DNA of 64,000 nt. It comes from Neodontobutis hainanensis (lineage: Eukaryota; Chordata; Actinopteri; Gobiiformes; Odontobutidae). Shown here piece after piece: positions 58,628 to 64,000 of this stretch (within the stretch, counting starts at the first letter, position 1; each line of letters starts with the position of its first letter). The notes under the pieces were generated by a model. The model was not told the origin of the DNA. It saw nothing but the letters and a program-made list of their open reading frames with translations, and made no database searches. The position numbers and the translations under genes were made by a program. The stretch covers positions 1-64,000 of the forward strand of contig JALDNG010000553.1 in NCBI GenBank assembly GCA_024349245.1, read 5' to 3'.

Positions 58628-61600
58628 TTAGGCCCGAGCCGGTGATAGCCGGGAGGGCCTATTGTTTTTGCTCGGATTATTTTTTTTTTTTTTTTATTTT
58701 TATTTTTCTGCAAAATGATCCTCAATTTGACCCAGTGAACATGCGCGAAAAGTCATTTTTATTTGGCCCAAAGTTCAAGATCGGCGAAAAATTTATGTAT
58801 TTGAAGTCGCCGAAAAAAAAATATGAAAAATGACTCAGTGGCGACCCCTAGAAAAGTCAAAATACATTGGGCCTATGGAAAGTGAAAGTACATTTTTTCC
58901 AATGTAGAAATACAAAACTTGGTAGGTCCATAGAACACCTCAGGGCAAACAGAAAAGTCTATGACAGCCACAGCGTAAACTCAACAGGAAGTCCGCCATG
59001 TGGGGTGAAAGTCGCGGCCACCTAAATCGCACCCCTTACGCCAAAAGATTCAACTCATTGTTTTTGTCTAAATGGCCCCAATTTTGGTGAGTATCATCTA
59101 GACACATGTGCCAACAAAAGCTGTCATTTTGTTTTGATATCTTATCGGGTGTGGGTGTGGCAAGCCTGTAACGAGGCGGCCATTTTGTGGTAATAAATTA
59201 TCCGTTTACTCTCAAACGCCTTCTCGGATCAAGTTGGACTCAAAAGGCGTTTGTGCACATTCACGACCTGAACACAAAGATATGTAAATAAAAGGGTTAG
59301 CTTTAGAAATGGCCCTCTAGCGCCCCTACAAACTTATAATGGGACCCAAGAATTTAGTATGTCATAGAGACATAAAATTTGGCACACACATCACTTATGT
59401 CATGACGAACATAAAAGCTAATGACAACCACCCCTATTTATAAATTTGTTGCCATAGCAACGCGCAAATATGTGGAAAAAGTCAATGGGAAGGGAAAATT
59501 TTAGTTTGTCCTAGGCAAATGAAACTTGGTACACACATCCAGCATGGGCTTATGAACATAAAAGCCAATGGGGACCACACCCTATCACACATGAGAAGGC
59601 GGCCATTTTGAATTGAAAATGTGAACCGGGTTAGAATACACCTCACTTTTAAAAATTGACAGAAAATAGCTGCTTCATTCAAGAAACACCAAACTTAGGC
59701 AAAATGAGCTAAACACTTGTGTGCAAAATAGACAATGCCTTTTCTTGTTGTTTTTGCTCAATTTATATTTTTATTTAATTTTTATTTTTCTGCAAATTTT
59801 TCTGCAAAATTGTCCTTAATTTTGAGCCAGTAAATGTGCGCAAAAGTTAATTTTATTGGCCACTAAACTTAAGCCTGGCAAAATATTGATGTATCTTAAA
59901 TATTTGAAAAATAATAAAAGAAATGACTCAGTGGCGACCCCTGGGAAATGAAAATACATTCGGCCTATGGAAAGTGAAAGTAATTTTTTCCAACGTAGAA
60001 AAATGAAACTTGGTACATCCATAGGACACCTCAGGCCAAACAGAAAAGTCTATGACAGCCACAGCCTAAACTCAACAGGAAGTCCACCATGTGGGGTGAA
60101 AGGCGCGACCAACTAAATCGCACCCCTCGGGTCAAAAGATTAAACCCAATGTGTTTTCATCTAAATGGCCCCAATTTTGGTGAGTATCATCTAGACACAT
60201 GTGCCAACCAAACTTGTCATTTGGTTTTTGATATCTTATCGGGTGTGGGTGTGGCAAACCTGTAACGAGGCAGCCGTTTTGTGAAAATAAAATATACCTT
60301 AACTCTCAAATGCCTTCTCGGATCAAGTTGGACCCAAAAGGTGTTTGTGCACATTCACGACCTGAACACAAAGATATGTAAATAAAAGGGTTTGATTTAG
60401 AAATGGCCCTCTAGCGCCCCTACAAACTTATAATGGGACCCAAGAATTTAGTTTGTAATAGAGACATAAAATTTGGTACACACATCACTTATGTTATGAC
60501 GAACATAAAAGCCAATGACAACCACCCCTATTTATAAATTTGTTGCCATAGCAACGCAAATATGTGGAAAAAGTCAATGGGAAGGGAAAATTTTAGTTTG
60601 TCCTAGGCAAATGAAACTTGGTACACACATCCAGCATGGGCTTATGAACATAAAAGCCAATGGGGACCACACCCTATCACACACGAGAAGGCGGCCATTT
60701 TGAATTGAAAATGTGAACCGGGTTAGAATACACCTCACTTTTAAAAATTGACAGAAAATAGCTGCTTCATTCAAGAAACACCAAACTTAGGCAAAATGAG
60801 CTAAACACTTGTGTGCAAAATAGACAATGCCTTTTCTTGTTGTTTTTGCTCAATTTATATTTTTATTTAATTTTTATTTTTCTGCAAATTTTTCTGCAAA
60901 ATTGTCCTTAATTTTGACCCAGTAAATGTGCGCAAAAGTTAATTTTATTGGCCACTAAACTTAAGCCTGGCGAAATATTGATGTATCTTAAGTATTTGAA
61001 AAAATAATAAAAGAAATGACTCAGTGGCGACCCCTGGGAAATGAAAATACATTCGGCCTATATAAAGTGAAAGTAATTTTTCCAACGTAGAAAAATGAAA
61101 CTTGGTACATCCATAGGACACCTCAGGCCAAACAGAAAAGTCTATGACAGCCACAGCCTAAACTCAACAGGAAGTCCGCCAGGTGGGGTGGAACACGGGA
61201 CCACCTAAATTGCACCCTCGGGTCAAAAGATTAAACCCAATGTGTTTTTTCTAAAAGGCCCCAAATTTGTTGAGTATTATCTAGACACAGTGCCAACCAA
61301 AGTTGTCATTTTGTTTTTTGATACATTTACGGCTGTGGTCGTAATGAGCCTGTGAAGAGGCAGCCATTACTTTGGGAAATAAATGCCATTTACAAAATGC
61401 CAGGATCCTTCCTTTAAAGGACGCTCCTTCAGAGCCAAGACTAGAGCCTTGGAAAGCTCTTCAGAATCTTTTGGAACTTGTAAACTTGTTTTTTTAGACA
61501 AGTAATATTTACATTTTTACTTCTTAACAGGCGGGTGCAGCGATTTCTGAGCAAATCTCCAGTCAGTATTTTGTTTTTCTCGCCTTAGCCCAAACATAAT

Positions 61601-61885
61601 CTATTATTTTTATAAGTTCAGACAGATCCCAGGAAAACCAGGGAATGTGGAGACCTTTAACTCTAAATACAAGGTGGTGTAGCAGGCCCCAGCAGTAGCA
61701 CAGGCCCGAGATGATGAAGCAGGCTCCAGCCAGAAGAAGATTCAAGCAGAGGCACAGGCCCAGTTATTTGACATTACTGTGAAGTTTACGCTTTAAAGCA
61801 CGAAATGCATTCCTCCGAATACATGTGTCCCCGCGGTCGCAAGGGAGGCGAGGGCCTTTATCGCCGCTTGCGGCTTTAATTATTT
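58628..61885. repeat. Unclassified interspersed element in the piggyBac intron
   Basis: It begins AGGCCCGAGCCGGTGATAGC and ends with GCGAGGGCCTTTATCGCC, CTTGCGGCTTTAATTA. Recurrent animal repeats with this kind of GGCCC-rich head exist in fish, but I cannot name the class. There is no coding capacity. It contains the tandem units below. The edges are approximate. Confidence 0.45.
58675..61400. repeat. Tandem repeat, about 1.09 kb unit, 2.5 copies
   Basis: Units start near 58675, 59765 and 60850; the third is partial. For example ACTCAGTGGCGACCCCT recurs near 58832, 59926 and 61019. The second halves of units 1 and 2 (about 59340..59770 and 60434..60860) are almost identical, while the first half of unit 1 is more diverged. 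Confidence 0.9.
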
Positions 61886-63501
61886 TTATTCTTTATTTCA
61901 GATGTGAAAATAACAGTGCAAAAGAACCTGTGGCAAAGAGAGCTAAAAAAAATAAGCATCCCACTTGGTCATGGAAAACAGAGGATGATATTGACATGGC
62001 TCCACAGGCTCTGAGATTCCTGCCCACACGGGAACCTGGACCACAACTAAGACCATGTGATGCACACACTCCCATCAGTCTATTCAAAACGTTTTTTTCT
62101 GAAACTGCTGTGTCAACTCTGTGTCGAAACACCAATGCTCAGGCTGCCAGGGCATGTGCAAAGGGACATAAATATAAATGGACAGACGTCAGCATCAGTG
62201 AGCTGTACTGCTACATTGGGCTACTCTTCTACATGGCCATGGTGAAGTTGAGTTCCATCACAGACTATTGGCGGCAGAACAATCTTTTCTCTGTCTGCCA
62301 CAATCATGTCAAGGGATAGATACCGCACCATTTCATGGAATCTGCACATGAGTCACCCAGATGCAGACCAGGACAATGACAAAAAAAGGGGCACAGCTGA
62401 ACATCTTTTCAGGATCAGACCCCTCATGGACACTATCCGGCTTGCATGTAAGGGCATCTATCATCCAAGAAAAAATTTGGCAGTGGATGAAAGAATGGTG
62501 GCATGCAAAGCAAACACAGGAATGACTCAGTACATGAAAGCCAAGCCAACCAAATGGGGATTCAAGTTGTTTGTTCTTGCGGACTCATCAAATGGATATA
62601 CTGCAGACTTTGCTGTTTACACAGGAAAGAACCACTTTCCCACAGGCCATGGACTTTCATATGACGCTGTGACATCTCTGTTGGACCGTACAGTTTTGGG
62701 CTCTGGGTACCATGTATACATGGATAATTTTTACACTAGTCCCAAGCTCCTAAGAGACTTGTTCGCTTTGAAGTTCGGTGCATGTGGGACTTACAGAGAC
62801 AACAGGAAAGATTGCCCTCGGAATGCAGCTAACTCACTCACCAAAAAATCTGTGAGGGGCTCCATCAGGTGGATTCGAGACAAACATCTTGTGTTTGTGA
62901 AATGGATGGACACATGAGAGGTGTCTGTCTGCAAAAAATATATACATTTATTTTGTCCTCGCATTCTTTCTTGTAATTCTTCCCCTCTCAGTCACACAGC
63001 TGACTGAATGGCTCATTATGCAGCTCATTATGCGGGCCTTTGTCTTCTCAGGTGTGAAGGACAATGATATTCATGATAGTTCATGCCCTCTCGCATAGAC
63101 CCTTTCTACACAAAAAGTGTCTTAGAAAATTTAAATCAATATATTGTTTTCTGTGAGTGAGTAAACAAGATGATTTTCACATAATTTAGAAAGAAAAATT
63201 CTAGGCTACAAGCTCCAGTTCTCAAAAGTCCCGGGAACCAATTTTCTGTATGTGTTTTATTGCCTTATTCAAGTGATTTAACATTTTTAGTTTTTCACTA
63301 ACCACGCATAACATTTTTTTTCTCAAAAACACAATCATGTACATACATGCTGCTCACATATTATTATAGCCTAGTTTGTGCTGATTACAGTGAGATTAAA
63401 CTTTAGCCATTTAGATATTTATAAGAAACTGAAAAAAGCACAAATGTCAGGGCATGACAAAACTTCTCCAAGCCCCAAAAATACCCTTAGACTCCAGAGG
63501 G

Positions 63502-63615
63502 TTAAGTGTCTTGCCCAAGGACACAACGACAGTATGAACTGTAGGGAGAGCAGGAATCGAACCACCTACCTTCTGGTGGAACAACAACTGCTCTACCCAT
63601 TGAGCTACTGCTGCC
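63502..63615 (-). repeat. tRNA-derived SINE, 5' (tRNA) half
   Basis: The - strand has an A box-like TAGCTCAATGGGTAGAGCAG and a B box-like GGTTCGATTCC, the Pol III promoter of a tRNA head. It then reads GTCCTTGGGCAAGACACTTAA, which joins the half at 56804..56903 once the piggyBac is removed. Confidence 0.8.
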
Positions 63616-64000
63616 CAAATAATCAATTTTTCTTCCATGGCTGGTTTGTATGCTGTCTTTGATAAAAATTAGATAAGAGTGAGAAACACGTGCAGTAAAA
63701 ATGTGGAACTTAAACTTAATACTGAATATTCTTCAATATCTGCAGTGATGGAGTCATGTTTACAGGTCAGTGTGGACAAGCTGAACCAAACTTTGGATCA
63801 ATGTCTGTAGGTCACAAATAAAAACACAGAAAGATGCAATGAAGCAGCCTAATAACATTAATGGTGACAGATTGGAACTAAAAGTTTCTATTTCATTTCA
63901 CACATAATCTTTAAAGCTTTTGAGAACAGTTACCTTTATAATGCAGTGATTATGAAATCACATCTTCTCTTATGGTTAAATGGTGACTTAATTTAGAAAG
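63616..64000. other. No recognised feature
   Basis: AT-rich sequence to the window edge; nothing identified. Confidence 0.5.

Larger units (their letters stand above)
57491..62917 (+). pseudogene. piggyBac transposase, three exons, broken
   Basis: Exon 1 (57491..57641) encodes MARYTSEEAL and, after a one-base slip, an acidic segment (EEATFSSEEEHDSDDE); donor GTAAGC. Exon 2 (58207..58287; donor GTAAGT). Exon 3 starts at 61902 after TTTCAG with CENNSAKEP, and phases join. It contains DIDMAPQALRFLPTREPGPQ, then, after a one-base shift near 62300, SRDRYRTISWNLHMSHPD. The first two Asp of the DDD triad are seen in NLAVDERMVACK and YHVYMDNFYTSP. The frame ends with a TGA in KWMDT (62915), and sequence beyond matches for only a few codons. 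The third Asp and the Cys-rich C-terminus are missing. Inactive, though it was once PGBD-like. Confidence 0.8.
56904..63501 (+). mobile_element. piggyBac transposon inserted in a SINE
   Basis: Ends: CCCTCTGGAGTC at 56904 and its complement GACTCCAGAGGG ending at 63501. Both are flanked by TTAA (56900..56903, 63502..63505), the exact piggyBac duplication. It is 6598 bp long and contains an interrupted transposase gene and, in its second intron, a long repeat. The flanks join into one SINE, which confirms the borders. Confidence 0.9.

Noticed and set aside
61825..62917. Domesticated PGBD gene
   Set aside because: One-base frameshift, premature stop and absence of the third catalytic Asp and C-terminal domain; terminal repeats and TTAA show a simple transposon copy.

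Overview
The window looks like a repeat-dense interstitial or accessory stretch of a teleost fish nuclear genome. There are no bacterial-type operons. It holds spliced genes, long CA and TA microsatellites, a tRNA-derived SINE with the tail common in teleosts, DIRS, Tx1/L1-type LINE, Ty3/gypsy, hAT and piggyBac elements, and endogenous retrovirus (ERV) LTRs. Only one gene has an intact spliced reading frame: an unrecognised four-exon gene on the + strand (15842..18508). One vertebrate-gene remnant, a calpain fragment on the - strand, is broken.

Layout. 1..5560: ERV family A, - strand, with LTR, tRNA-Pro-type primer site and a long leader without recognisable gag or pol. 5561..7000: unassigned sequence with a small LTR-B scrap. 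About 7020..11258: a related ERV (family B), - strand. 11267..11912: calpain pseudogene exons. 12093..12180: CA/TA microsatellite. 12228..14240: decayed hAT element. 15541..15592: TA microsatellite. 15671..18508: the intact gene, with a non-autonomous hAT element in intron 1. 18509..43959 and 49987..50333: a very large minisatellite/satellite array whose repeat unit carries the last coding bases, stop codon and 3' UTR of that gene. The array is interrupted by a second hAT (19318..21733), a compact LTR retrotransposon (24812..26805), a gypsy element with the domain order gag-PR-INT-RT-RH (37366..42646), and a LINE (43960..46643) followed directly by a second family A ERV copy (46644..49986) in inverted orientation to the first. 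50335..50762: LTR-B. About 51195..56495: DIRS-type tyrosine-recombinase retrotransposon, - strand. 56804..63615: a SINE split by a 6.6 kb piggyBac element, whose intron carries three tandem ~1.09 kb repeats.

Almost every transposase or polymerase gene here is inactivated by frameshifts, stops or truncation. The most unusual structure is the gene-to-satellite relationship: at least 17 downstream repeat units retain a copy of the 3' end of the adjacent intact gene. All family names rest on motifs read by eye; no database search was possible.
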